A stretch of 27,676 nucleotides of DNA from an uncultured Collinsella sp. GTDB taxonomy: Bacteria; Actinomycetota; Coriobacteriia; Coriobacteriales; Coriobacteriaceae. Position 1 is the stretch's first letter; the number at the start of each line of letters is the position of its first letter. Both the position numbers and the translations under genes were made by a program. The DNA is taken from assembly GCA_938023905.1 (NCBI GenBank), contig CALJCO010000029.1, positions 1-27,676 of the forward strand, read 5' to 3'. Shown piece after piece: positions 14,999 to 24,360 of this stretch. The notes beneath the pieces are model-generated. The model was not told where the DNA came from, did no database searches, and was given only the letters and a program-made list of their open reading frames with translations.

Positions 14999-15532
14999 AT
15001 GAATATCACGGTATACCTGGGCGCGAGCGTCGGCAACGACCCGGCGTTTCTGCCTGCAGTGCGAGAGCTCGGCACGTGGATTGGCTCCAACGGCCACGCG
15101 CTGGTATACGGCGGCTCCAAGTCGGGCCTGATGGGCGCGCTTGCCGATAGCGTGCTCGATGCTGGCGGGCATGTGACGGGCGTTGAGCCGAGCATTTTTA
15201 TCGAGGCAGAGTTTCAACACGACGGTATTGACGACCTCATCGTGACGAGTGACATGGCCGAGCGTAAGGCCAAGATGATCGAGCTCGGCGACGCGTTCAT
15301 CGCCTTCCCGGGCGGTACGGGCACGCTCGAGGAGATTGCCGAGGTCATGTCCGCCGTGTCGTTGGGGCACTTGAGTGCGCCGTGCATTCTGTACAACCTG
15401 GATGGGTACTACAACGACCTTAAGTCGCTGCTCGGGCGCATGATCGACAAGGGCCTATCGAGCCCGCAGCGCCAGACCGGCATCTACTTTGCCGACGACC
15501 TGCGTCAAATCGCATCGATTATCGGCGCCTAA
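14999..15532 (+). CDS. LOG-family protein (TIGR00730 type, putative nucleotide phosphoribohydrolase)
   Basis: The protein has 177 residues, with ATG at 14999 after GAGGGGG. The Rossmann-like fold has VYGGSKSGLMGALAD (36-50) and the signature PGGTGTLEE (104-112) that replaces the old lysine-decarboxylase label for this family. The MAERKAKM segment (86-93) corresponds to the conserved Arg-Lys pair. Characterised members cleave nucleoside monophosphates to base and ribose 5-phosphate, including activation of cytokinin nucleotides in plants; the physiological substrate in gut bacteria is not established. It is probably co-transcribed with the channel gene. Confidence 0.92.
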   Translation: MNITVYLGASVGNDPAFLPAVRELGTWIGSNGHALVYGGSKSGLMGALADSVLDAGGHVTGVEPSIFIEAEFQHDGIDDLIVTSDMAERKAKMIELGDAFIAFPGGTGTLEEIAEVMSAVSLGHLSAPCILYNLDGYYNDLKSLLGRMIDKGLSSPQRQTGIYFADDLRQIASIIGA

Positions 15533-15658
15533 GCCTTAGGCTCATCGCTCGTGCGGCACCCAACGGCACCGTTCGCGGCGTAGATGGTTAGCCCGCCCGA
15601 GGCCTGCTCGTCCTACAATAAAACGTATCTTTGCCGATTCTGACCACGGGAGGTCCCG

Positions 15659-16963
15659 ATGGATACCCTTGCAAAACCCAAAAACCGTGCGCTGTTCTTA
15701 GTGAGCGTGGCTGCGACCGGTGCGTTTGCGGGCGCCGCGGTCTGGCTGTTCTTCTTTGCGATGGAGCGCGGTATCGACTATCTATGGACCGAGATCCCGC
15801 ATATGCTGGGCGTCGCTTCACCCGAGCTCGCGAGCGGCCCGTTCGGGTTTTTGCCGTATCCGTTTTTCGTCTGCCTGCTGGGCGGCCTGCTGATCGGCCT
15901 GTACGAAAAGATGACGGGCACCAAGACCGATGACCTCAACCAGGTAATGGCCAAGGTTAAGCAAGACGGTCGCTATCCGTACGACAACCTGGGCAAGCTT
16001 TCGCTCGCGGCGTTGCTGCCGCTGCTGTTTGGCGGAAGCATTGGACCGGAGGCCGGCCTGACCGGCGTTATCGCGGGTCTGTGCAGCTGGGTCGGCGACC
16101 GCATGCGTCGCTTTGGTGCCGAGTTTAGGCAGCTCACGCTGCTGGGTACCCAGGCCGCCCTGACGGCGCTCTTTACCGCGCCCGTCTTTGGTTTTGTGGC
16201 GCCGCTCGCCGGTAGCGCCGATGGCCAGGGCGCCAACGAAGACGAGGATTCCGCCTCCGACGAGATCACCATCAAGCTGCCCAAGGCGCAAAAGACCGTG
16301 GTCTACGGCATCGCGATTGCCGGCGGCCTGGGCACCTATCTGCTGCTCGGACAGCTTATGGGCGGCGGTATGGGTATGCCGAGGTTCGAGGCTGCCCAGG
16401 TGGGCAACCTTGAGCTTGTCTGGCTTATTCCCCTGGCACTCATCGGTACGGTCTGCGGCTGGCTGTACTTTGTCTCGGAGCACGCGAGCGAGGCGTTGGC
16501 CCACACCATAGGGGAGCGCCCTGTCGTCAAGGCCATGCTAGCCGGTCTGGCGCTCGCCATCTGTGGCACGGTCCTGCCCTACACCATGTTTGCCGGCGAG
16601 ACCCAAGCCGACGTGCTCATGGAGACCTATCTGACCATTCCCGCCGGCGTGCTTATCGCGACCGGTCTTGTTAAGGCCATGCTGACGCCCGCCCTCATCA
16701 ACCTTGGTTGGCGCGGCGGCCACTTCTTCCCGGTTATCTTCTCGGGTGTGAGCCTGGGCTATGGCCTTGCCATCCTCACCGGCGCAGATCCGGTCTTTTG
16801 CGTCGCCGTCTGCACCGCCTCGACGATGGGCGCCGTTATGCGTCAGCCGGTCATGGTTGTGGGCTTGCTGCTCATGTGCTTCCCACTCAAGGGTATCGTC
16901 TGCATGATCATCGCCGCCGTCATCGCGGTGGGCATTCCGCTGCCCAAGCCGCTGCGCAAGTAG
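15659..16963 (+). CDS. ClC-type chloride channel/transporter family protein
   Basis: This 434-residue polytopic membrane protein starts at ATG 15659 with GGGAGG upstream. The family motifs are present in degenerate form: GGSIGPEAG (125-133) for the GREGP-type selectivity motif, and GWRGGHFFP (350-358) for the GGxFxP motif. Around ten hydrophobic segments are visible, with a hydrophilic acidic insert (about 185-212, NEDEDSASDE) between two halves. No CBS domains follow. ClC proteins move chloride, or fluoride in one subclass, as channels or proton antiporters. The Glu of GPEAG could be the gating glutamate of an antiporter, but this is uncertain. A TACAAT box lies at 15614-15619. Confidence 0.87.
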   Translation: MDTLAKPKNRALFLVSVAATGAFAGAAVWLFFFAMERGIDYLWTEIPHMLGVASPELASGPFGFLPYPFFVCLLGGLLIGLYEKMTGTKTDDLNQVMAKVKQDGRYPYDNLGKLSLAALLPLLFGGSIGPEAGLTGVIAGLCSWVGDRMRRFGAEFRQLTLLGTQAALTALFTAPVFGFVAPLAGSADGQGANEDEDSASDEITIKLPKAQKTVVYGIAIAGGLGTYLLLGQLMGGGMGMPRFEAAQVGNLELVWLIPLALIGTVCGWLYFVSEHASEALAHTIGERPVVKAMLAGLALAICGTVLPYTMFAGETQADVLMETYLTIPAGVLIATGLVKAMLTPALINLGWRGGHFFPVIFSGVSLGYGLAILTGADPVFCVAVCTASTMGAVMRQPVMVVGLLLMCFPLKGIVCMIIAAVIAVGIPLPKPLRK

Positions 16964-17058
16964 TACGGTGGCGCACGCCGGGGACATGCCGTTTGCCATG
17001 GATTTGCGGATGGGCGATTGCGACCGATTGCGGCCCGCGTGGGTCGAGATTTGCTTGC

Positions 17059-17757
17059 CTACAGGTCGCGTGCTCGATAGACCTTGGTACTGATGGCGCA
17101 ACTCAGTGCAAAGAGCACGAGGGCCAGTACGGCAATTCCTGCGCACAGGCAGCCGAGGACGGCGGGATCGGGGTTTGCCCCAGTAATCGACATGAGCCAG
17201 TTGCTGATGGGGTTGGAGGAGCTCAGCGTGGCCATGGCAAGGCATCCGAGCAGGGCAAACAGGCCGACGGAAAAGCGCAGCGCCTCCATGTGTCCAAATC
17301 GGAAGAACAGCGGCTGTGCCAAAAACACCATCATGAGGGAGATGAGCATCGATGCGGCGGAGGCTATCGTGGTCTCAAAGACGATCTGTCCCGTCGAGGG
17401 GATACCCACGCTGTTGAAGAGCGGGATGGAGACGATGCTCAGAAGCGCGGCGGCGCACGCCATGACGGCCGAGAAGACAATGATGCTCAGGTAGCGTGCA
17501 CAGATGATGTCTTTGCGCGAGAGGGGCAGCGTTGCCCGATAGCGCTCCCATCCGTTTTGATTGTCGTAGCCGGCCAGCGAGTTCATGACCACGATGGGCG
17601 ACATGGCACTGACCGCACAGGCGCCGGCGCTCATACCGGAATCGCCATCCGATGCGTTGGCGAGGGTCAGTACGACGAAGATGAACAGGCCGACGCCCGC
17701 GATGCTCGGGACAAGCGTGCGGACGATGGCGAGCTCAGACATAAAGGCGCGTTTCAT
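17059..17757 (-). CDS. ABC-2 type transporter permease subunit
   Basis: The protein has 232 residues with about six hydrophobic segments (for instance VGLFIFVVLTLANA, MACAAALLSIVSIPLF, LGCLCAGIAVLALVLFALSC). The segment NGWERYRATLPLSRKDIICA is typical of ABC-2 permeases of small YtrB-like exporters. Its ATG at 17757 overlaps a TGA at 17754-17756 in the frame that the preceding ATPase gene should have, an ATGA junction that points to translational coupling. It is the third gene of a GntR regulator, ATPase and permease operon. The substrate is unknown; related systems respond to cell-wall-active or membrane-active compounds. Confidence 0.85.
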   Translation of the reverse strand: MKRAFMSELAIVRTLVPSIAGVGLFIFVVLTLANASDGDSGMSAGACAVSAMSPIVVMNSLAGYDNQNGWERYRATLPLSRKDIICARYLSIIVFSAVMACAAALLSIVSIPLFNSVGIPSTGQIVFETTIASAASMLISLMMVFLAQPLFFRFGHMEALRFSVGLFALLGCLAMATLSSSNPISNWLMSITGANPDPAVLGCLCAGIAVLALVLFALSCAISTKVYRARDL

Positions 17758-17793
17758 TTCGAAGCCCCTTTCAGCATGAGGCGAAGATAGTCA

Positions 17794-18636
17794 TCAATTG
17801 TTGCCCGGTCGCAGGGAATCTCGGGGGAAGGCCTCGAGCGCCTCGCGACGGTTGGGCACGAGCACGTCCACGCTATAGGCGTGGTGGGCGGCACGGGCGC
17901 CTTCGACGCAAGCCATGAGCTCGGACGCCTGTGCTTGGGTGCAGTGGGCGATGCCGGCTCGGTCGGTAATGTCCTCGCGCGGCAGGTCAAACACAATCGA
18001 GCCGTTATCGATGCAGATGACGCGGTCGGCAGTGCGATCGAGGTCGGATGTAATGTGGCTTGAGAGCAGCACGCTGTGCTGGCCGTCGGCGACAAAGGCA
18101 AGCAGCTCGTCGAGCAGTTCCTCGCGCGCCATGGGATCGAGGCCCGCGGTGGCTTCGTCCAAAACGAGCAGCTTAGCATTGTGACTGAGCGCACAGGCGA
18201 GCTGCAGCTTCATGCCCATGCCGCGGGAGAGGTCCTTGACCTTCGTCTTGGGATCGAGGCCAAATCGGTCGATGAATCCGGCGAACGTTTCGCAGCTCCA
18301 CGTGGGGTATGCCGGGCCTACGAGCCTCTCGACCTGGCCCACCTTGAGCGTGGAGGGGAAGGGACACGTGTCCAGGACAAGCCCGATGCGGGAGCGCAGG
18401 TGGCGCTGCGTCTCGTCGGGCGCGTTGGCGTCGCAGCGCTGTCCAAGCAGATGCACCTCGCCGGCATCGAGCTTTATAAGCCCAAGCGCGGCGCGAATGG
18501 TCGTCGTCTTGCCGGCGCCATTTGCGCCCACAAAGCCAACGATCTGGCCGGGCTCCACGGCGAGTGTGACCACTCGCAACGAAAAACGGTCGCTCACACG
18601 GCGTGAGATGCCTTTGAGTTCTAAAAGGTTTTGCAT
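17794..18636 (-). CDS. ABC transporter ATPase, C-terminus altered by a frameshift
   Basis: The ATG at 18636 has AGAAAGG upstream. As sequenced the protein is 280 residues: Walker A GANGAGKTT (37-45), signature LSRGM (136-140), Walker B LLVLDEATAGLDP (156-168) and the H-loop in LLSSHITSDLD. It should power the ABC-2 permease next to it. Near the end the frame changes: this frame reads EALEAFPRDSLRPGNN, whereas the adjacent frame from the same point reads EIPCDRATIDDYLRLMLKGASK and ends at 17754 in an ATGA overlap with the permease. The second version looks like the normal family C-terminus. One extra base in the G5 run at 17823-17827 explains it, giving an intended gene of 17754-18636. Confidence 0.88.
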   Translation of the reverse strand: MQNLLELKGISRRVSDRFSLRVVTLAVEPGQIVGFVGANGAGKTTTIRAALGLIKLDAGEVHLLGQRCDANAPDETQRHLRSRIGLVLDTCPFPSTLKVGQVERLVGPAYPTWSCETFAGFIDRFGLDPKTKVKDLSRGMGMKLQLACALSHNAKLLVLDEATAGLDPMAREELLDELLAFVADGQHSVLLSSHITSDLDRTADRVICIDNGSIVFDLPREDITDRAGIAHCTQAQASELMACVEGARAAHHAYSVDVLVPNRREALEAFPRDSLRPGNN

Positions 18637-18659
18637 GGTATAGCCTTTCTTGCAGATGG

Positions 18660-19040
18660 CTACTGCATGGTTTCGGGGGCTACGAGGTCGAGCATCTCGT
18701 GCAGCTTGTCGCGCGTGACGCCCAAGGCTTCGGCTTGGCTCGCCGCTTTCGCAAGCAGCTCTTCGATATGGCAGAGCTGATTTTCGCGCAAGAGTTCTTG
18801 GTTGCCCTCGGCGACAAAACAGCCCTTGCCCTGCACGGTGCAGATAAAGCCGAGTTGCTCCAGGTCGGCGTAGGCGCGCTTGGTGGTGATGACACTCACG
18901 CCAAGATCGCTCGCGAGTGCACGGATGCTGGGGAGTTTGGCTCCCGCAGCGAGCGCGCCCGAAAGGATCTGAGCTTTGACTTGCGAGGCTATTTGCTCGT
19001 AGATGGGCTTGTCGCTCGAATTGGATAGGATGATGTCCAC
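18660..19040 (-). CDS. GntR-family (YtrA-type) transcriptional regulator
   Basis: This 126-residue protein has a GTG start at 19040 with AAGGAG upstream. The winged helix-turn-helix occupies residues 10-78 (PIYEQIASQVKAQILSGAL, KLPSIRALASDLGVSVITTK, GFICTVQGKGCFVAEG). The short helical tail without a large ligand domain is typical of the YtrA subgroup, whose members repress an adjacent ABC transporter operon. It is the first gene of the regulator, ATPase and permease operon, 23 bases before the ATPase. An inverted repeat with TATATA half-sites lies upstream at 19068-19101. Confidence 0.92.
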   Translation of the reverse strand: MDIILSNSSDKPIYEQIASQVKAQILSGALAAGAKLPSIRALASDLGVSVITTKRAYADLEQLGFICTVQGKGCFVAEGNQELLRENQLCHIEELLAKAASQAEALGVTRDKLHEMLDLVAPETMQ

Positions 19041-19067
19041 AGCGGCTCCTTAGCTGTTGGGCTACAC

Positions 19068-19118
19068 GTGTATATAACCGGTAAGCACAGTATATATACA
19101 CTATGTACAGTTACGCAA
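19068..19118 (-). promoter_or_regulatory. Promoter and inverted-repeat operator of the GntR-ABC operon
   Basis: GTGTATATA (19068-19076) and its complement TATATACAC (19093-19101) form an inverted repeat separated by 16 bases. On the minus strand TTGCGT (19113-19118) and TATACT (19089-19094), 18 bases apart, make a plausible promoter whose -10 box lies between the half-sites. This fits autorepression by the GntR protein. Confidence 0.55.
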
Positions 19119-19255
19119 GAGACAAATTCGGATTGGGCCGGCTACCCAGGCCCCAACTGATGAATTTGTCCTGATAGGCGCCCTAGAGCGGGATTTCGCG
19201 GCTACAATAGTGCGGTTACAACGACGTAATGCACTCAATGCAAGAAAGGATCCGC

Positions 19256-20869
<1,614 letters not shown>

Positions 20870-20875
20870 CGCATC

Positions 20876-20905
20876 GGCGCGGTGGCCCTGCGGGGCTGCC
20901 GCGCC
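20876..20905 (+). terminator. Hairpin terminator after prfC
   Basis: GGCGCGG (20876-20882) pairs with CCGCGCC (20899-20905), with an inner GCCC/GGGC stem and TGCG loop, followed by GTTTA. The stem is GC-rich but the T-tract is short. Confidence 0.6.
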
Positions 20906-20911
20906 GTTTAC

Positions 20912-20940
20912 TTGCCTGATGCCGTATGAGCGGCTATCAT
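20912..20940 (+). promoter_or_regulatory. Promoter of the VUT transporter-SDR operon
   Basis: TTGCCT (20912-20917), a 17-base spacer and TATCAT (20935-20940) form a good housekeeping promoter. The leader of about 80 bases has a GAGCAG/CTGCTC hairpin, but I see no match to a known preQ1 riboswitch consensus. Confidence 0.6.
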
Positions 20941-21025
20941 ACCCACCGTCGTCTCAAGACCGGGGCGTCCGAGCAGTTCGGGTCCGATATCCTGCTCGTT
21001 AAACCTAAAACCAAAGGAGTACATA

Positions 21026-21748
21026 ATGATCAAGAAGGTCATGGAGGACTACAAGGTCCTGTTGCGGAGCATTCCCGCGGCAACGGTTTCGCTGTTTTTC
21101 GTGAGCGTCATCATGATGAACCTGCTGGCCAACAAAGAGCTCATCAGCCTGCCGTATCTGGCACTCGATTGCGGCTTTGTGGTGAGCTGGGTTTCGTTTT
21201 TGTGCCAGGACATGATCTGCAAGCGCTTTGGCGCCAAGGCATCCATCAAAATCTCTATCCTCGCGCTGCTGGTCAACCTGGCCGTGAGCCTGTGCTTTTG
21301 GGCATGCTCGCTCACGCCCGGCATGTGGGGCGCCTACTACGACACGGGCATGATCGAGGTCAACAACGCCCTTAACGCCACCATCGGCGGCACCTGGTAC
21401 GTGGTGCTGGGCTCTTCGCTGGCAATGCTCGTTTCTGCCGTGGTTAACTCCACGCTCAACCAGTCGCTCGGCCGTATGCTCAAAAAGAATAACTTTGCGA
21501 GCTTTGCCTTCCGCTCCTATGTGTCTACGGGTATTGGTCAGTTTATCGACAACCTGGTCTTTGCCATTGTGGTGAGCCATACGTTCTTTGGTTGGACCTG
21601 GGTGCAGGTCCTTATGTGCTCGCTGACCGGCGCTGTTGCCGAGCTGCTGTGCGAGGTTTTCCTGAGCCCCGTGGGCTACAAGGTCGTGCGTGGCTGGGAG
21701 CGCGAGAATGTGGGCGCCGAGTATCTCGAGCGCCACGCAACCGCCTAA
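21026..21748 (+). CDS. VUT-family (YhhQ/queuosine-precursor-transporter-like) membrane protein
   Basis: This 240-residue protein has a very good ribosome site (AAAGGAG) before ATG 21026. Six or so hydrophobic segments are visible, starting SIPAATVSLFFVSVIMMNLL and ALDCGFVVSWVSFLCQDMIC. The motifs STGIGQFIDNLVFAIVVSH and the N-terminal NLLANKELISLP resemble the Vut_1/YhhQ family, which is linked to uptake of queuosine precursors. The polar DMICKRFGAKAS loop is also family-like. The exact substrate is not shown by the sequence, and no queuosine biosynthesis gene lies in the window. It is followed nine bases later by an SDR oxidoreductase. Confidence 0.8.
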   Translation: MIKKVMEDYKVLLRSIPAATVSLFFVSVIMMNLLANKELISLPYLALDCGFVVSWVSFLCQDMICKRFGAKASIKISILALLVNLAVSLCFWACSLTPGMWGAYYDTGMIEVNNALNATIGGTWYVVLGSSLAMLVSAVVNSTLNQSLGRMLKKNNFASFAFRSYVSTGIGQFIDNLVFAIVVSHTFFGWTWVQVLMCSLTGAVAELLCEVFLSPVGYKVVRGWERENVGAEYLERHATA

Positions 21749-21757
21749 GGAGCAGCT

Positions 21758-22438
21758 ATGCGGGTTTTGATCACGGGCGCCTCGGGCGGCATTGGGGCCG
21801 CGTGCGTGCAGCGCTTTTTGGACGAGGGGCACGAGGTCGTGGGCTTTGATCTGCTGCCGGCGGCCGTCGAGCGCGAGCGCTACCGTCATCTGATCGTTGA
21901 TGTCCGCGAACCGGGCTCGTTTCCAGACGACCTTGAGCCTCAGGTAATCGTGAACGTTGCCGGCACGCAGGATTCGGCCGACGACATCGCTGCCAACCTG
22001 TGCGGCACCATTAACGTGACCGAGCGCTACGCCTTTGTGGGGGAGGGGCTTGCCGCCAAGCCCACGCCGGCTATCAAATCCGTGGTCAATGTGGGGTCGG
22101 CGAGCGGGCATACGGGGTCGGAGTTTCCCGCCTATGCCGCCAGCAAGGGCGGCGTTATCGCCTACACCAAGAACCTCGCAAACCGCCTGGCGCCGCAGGC
22201 CATCGCCAACAGCGTGGACCCGGGCGGCGTCATTACGCCGCTCAACCGTTGCGTGATGGAGGACGAGCACCTGTGGAGCCAGATTATGGAGCTCACGCCG
22301 CTTAAGCGCTGGGCCACCGCCCAAGAGATCGCCGAGTGGATCTACTTTGTGGGCGTGACCAACCGGTTTATGACCGGGCAGAGCCTGCTCATTGACGGCG
22401 GCGAGGCCGGCCGTACCCAGTTTATTTGGCCCGAATAG
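21758..22438 (+). CDS. Short-chain dehydrogenase/reductase (SDR) family oxidoreductase
   Basis: This 226-residue protein starts at ATG 21758 with AAGGAGC. The nucleotide-binding motif is TGASGGIG (6-13), followed by NVAGT (66-70), Ser 114 or 116 in VGSASG, and the catalytic pair YAASK (Tyr 126, Lys 130). The C-terminal FMTGQSLLIDGGEAGR is the usual classical-SDR ending. It should reduce or oxidise a small hydroxy/keto compound with NAD(P)H; the substrate is unknown. Only nine bases separate it from the VUT transporter gene, so the two are probably made together. A strong terminator follows. Confidence 0.93.
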   Translation: MRVLITGASGGIGAACVQRFLDEGHEVVGFDLLPAAVERERYRHLIVDVREPGSFPDDLEPQVIVNVAGTQDSADDIAANLCGTINVTERYAFVGEGLAAKPTPAIKSVVNVGSASGHTGSEFPAYAASKGGVIAYTKNLANRLAPQAIANSVDPGGVITPLNRCVMEDEHLWSQIMELTPLKRWATAQEIAEWIYFVGVTNRFMTGQSLLIDGGEAGRTQFIWPE

Positions 22439-22442
22439 GAAA

Positions 22443-22476
22443 CGCGCCCGATGGAAAGCCGTCGGGCGCGTTTTTT
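22443..22476 (+). terminator. Rho-independent terminator after the SDR gene
   Basis: CGCGCCCGA (22443-22451) pairs with TCGGGCGCG (22462-22470), followed by six T residues. It separates the SDR gene from the convergent ung. Confidence 0.93.
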
Positions 22477-22486
22477 ATTTTCGTTT

Positions 22487-23212
22487 CTAGCCGAGGCAGC
22501 CCCAGTCGATGGGGCTGCTGCCGTTTTGCTCGAGCAACTCGTTGGCAGTGGAGAAGGGGCGCGACCCCATAAAAGCGGGGAGTTCTGCCGTGGCGCGATT
22601 TGCCGAAAGCGGCGAGGGATGCGTAGAGGCTAAACAGAACTTGCTGCTTTCCCTGCCCGCGCCGGTCGCGGCGAGCTTGCCCTCGACCATCTGCTGGGCA
22701 AAGCGGCCCCATGCCAAAAAGACGACCGGCTGGGGCAGCTGACAGCAGCGCTCGATAACGTAGTCGGTGAGCGTGTTCCAGCCCAGCTTGGCGTGCGAGT
22801 TTGCGGCATGCTCGCGTACGGTGAGCGTCGTGTTGAGGAGTAGGACGCCCTGCTGCGCCCAAGGGGTTAGGTCTCCCGTGGCGGGAACGGGGCAGCCCAG
22901 ATCGGCTTTGAGCTCCTTATGGATGTTGCGCAGGCTCGGCGGCAACTTGGTTTGCGTCGCAGGCACCGAGAACGACAGACCCATGGCCTGGTTGGGTCCG
23001 TGATAGGGGTCTTGGCCCAAGATGACTACCTTGACCAGGTCGGCCGGCGTGTAGGCGAGGGCATTGAGGATGTCGTCTTGTGCCGGGTAGATGGTCTGCT
23101 CGGCACGCAGAAGGGCGATGCGCTCGAGTAGCTGGTTCGTAGTGTCACGTACCGGCTGCGGCGCATCGCCCAACCAAGTTGCTATGTTGCGGTCGCGAGT
23201 TGCAGCGTCCAT
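22487..23212 (-). CDS. ung: Uracil-DNA glycosylase (family 1)
   Basis: This 241-residue protein starts at ATG 23212 with AAAGGAG upstream. The water-activating motif GQDPYHGPNQAMGLSFSV is at 66-83, with catalytic Asp 68. LLLNTTLTVR and AWGRFAQ follow, and the DNA-intercalation motif HPSPLSANR is at 198-206 with His 198. It removes uracil from DNA as the first step of base-excision repair. Length is typical of Ung. A TACAAT box on the minus strand (23248-23253) may be its -10 element. Confidence 0.97.
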   Translation of the reverse strand: MDAATRDRNIATWLGDAPQPVRDTTNQLLERIALLRAEQTIYPAQDDILNALAYTPADLVKVVILGQDPYHGPNQAMGLSFSVPATQTKLPPSLRNIHKELKADLGCPVPATGDLTPWAQQGVLLLNTTLTVREHAANSHAKLGWNTLTDYVIERCCQLPQPVVFLAWGRFAQQMVEGKLAATGAGRESSKFCLASTHPSPLSANRATAELPAFMGSRPFSTANELLEQNGSSPIDWGCLG

Positions 23213-23299
23213 GGAACTCCTTTAGGGCAGATGCTATGTCGGCATCCATTGTAAAGGCGTCCGGAGACCTGTATGTCGCGGCTGCATGAGGAGTGGGGT

Positions 23300-24202
23300 C
23301 TACGAGACGTGCTCGGGCGCTGCCGCCATATGAGCATGCCCATGTGCGCGAAGGCGCGGAAGCTCGACAGTTGCCACCATGACGCCGGTGAGGATGAGGG
23401 CAGCGCCAAGGAAGGCGATGGGGCTCAGGACCTCGCCGACCAGGAAAAACGAGAAGACGGCGGAGCAGACCGGCTCGAGCGAGAAGGCGAAGCCAGTGGT
23501 TTCGGCAGGTACGTGGGGCTGCACGAGCGTCTGGGTGATAAAGCCGTAGGCAGAGCAGATGAGTGCGAGCGCAACGATAACGACGATCTCGCTCGGCGTG
23601 CTGGGAAGCGTGAAGCCGCCAAAGGTAAATGCGGCGATACCCGAGAACAAGCCGCCGAAGCCCAGCTGCCAAACGCCCAGAGCCAGCGGATCGACTTCTT
23701 CGACAAAGCGCTTGGCGATGATAATGTGGCCGGCATAGATAAAGGCCGAGAGCAGCATGATGATCGCGCCGGGATTCAGGCTGGTAAAGTCGGCACCCGA
23801 GAGCAGCAGCATACCGCAGGTGACGATGGCGGTGCCGATGAGCACCTTGCGCTCGGGAGCGCGACGCAGCAGGGCCGCGTTGGCAAACGGCACGATTACG
23901 ACCGTCAGGCTCTGCAAAAAGCCGGCGGTGGAGGCGGAGGTGAGGCTGGAGCCCAGGCACATGCAGGTGATCTCGGTTGCCATGATGGCGCCGATGATGG
24001 CGGCGCGGACCATCAGGTCACGGTTGATGCGCACCGCGTGCTTGTGGAAGAGCAGCAGGCAGGCCGCAAAGGCGATGATGCAGCGCAGCGCGACGATGCT
24101 CGTGGCGTTCATGCTGTCCATGCCGATCTTCATGAGGGGGTACGAAAAGCCCCATGCGACGGGAACGGAAAATGAGAGCGCGATTGCTTTTTTGCGATCC
24201 AT
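23300..24202 (-). CDS. EamA/DMT-family transporter
   Basis: This 300-residue protein starts at ATG 24202 with AAAGGAG upstream. About ten hydrophobic helices form two EamA repeats (SFSVPVAWGFSYPLMKIG at the start of the first; GAIIMLLSAFIYAGHIIIAK at the start of the second). EPVCSAVFSFFLVGEVLSP near the end is a typical EamA motif. Such proteins export or exchange metabolites; the substrate is not predictable. The gene is divergent from a LysR regulator with a shared 158-base gap holding a LysR-type box, so it is the likely target. Confidence 0.93.
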   Translation of the reverse strand: MDRKKAIALSFSVPVAWGFSYPLMKIGMDSMNATSIVALRCIIAFAACLLLFHKHAVRINRDLMVRAAIIGAIMATEITCMCLGSSLTSASTAGFLQSLTVVIVPFANAALLRRAPERKVLIGTAIVTCGMLLLSGADFTSLNPGAIIMLLSAFIYAGHIIIAKRFVEEVDPLALGVWQLGFGGLFSGIAAFTFGGFTLPSTPSEIVVIVALALICSAYGFITQTLVQPHVPAETTGFAFSLEPVCSAVFSFFLVGEVLSPIAFLGAALILTGVMVATVELPRLRAHGHAHMAAAPEHVS

Positions 24203-24282
24203 GGGACTCCTTTTGTTACAGAACGGTTTCGCAAAAAGGATTCTGCTCCCAGATATGGATGTAGTAAAGCGAATGTATCTTC

Positions 24283-24301
24283 AGTATGATTAAGAAATAC
24301 T
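24283..24301. promoter_or_regulatory. Candidate LysR-type binding site
   Basis: AGTAT (24283-24287), nine bases and ATACT (24297-24301) give the interrupted palindrome with a T-N11-A core expected of LysR sites, in the gap between the divergent EamA and LysR genes. Confidence 0.6.
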
Positions 24302-24360
24302 AATGTTGGAAGAAAAAACCCTGGCAAAACGTTTTACGGCTACATCGAAGTGGAGGCACG

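Noticed and set aside
16708..17790. A 360-codon plus-strand open frame covering the ClC end and the antisense of the ABC permease
   Set aside because: It overlaps two real genes in different frames. The product is Gly/Asp/His-rich low-complexity sequence.
20941..21025. preQ1 riboswitch before the VUT gene
   Set aside because: A hairpin is visible, but the conserved preQ1-I or preQ1-II sequence features are not.
21005..22324. A 439-codon minus-strand open frame across the VUT and SDR genes
   Set aside because: It spans two well-supported plus-strand genes and their junction. Its composition is typical of antisense shadow frames.
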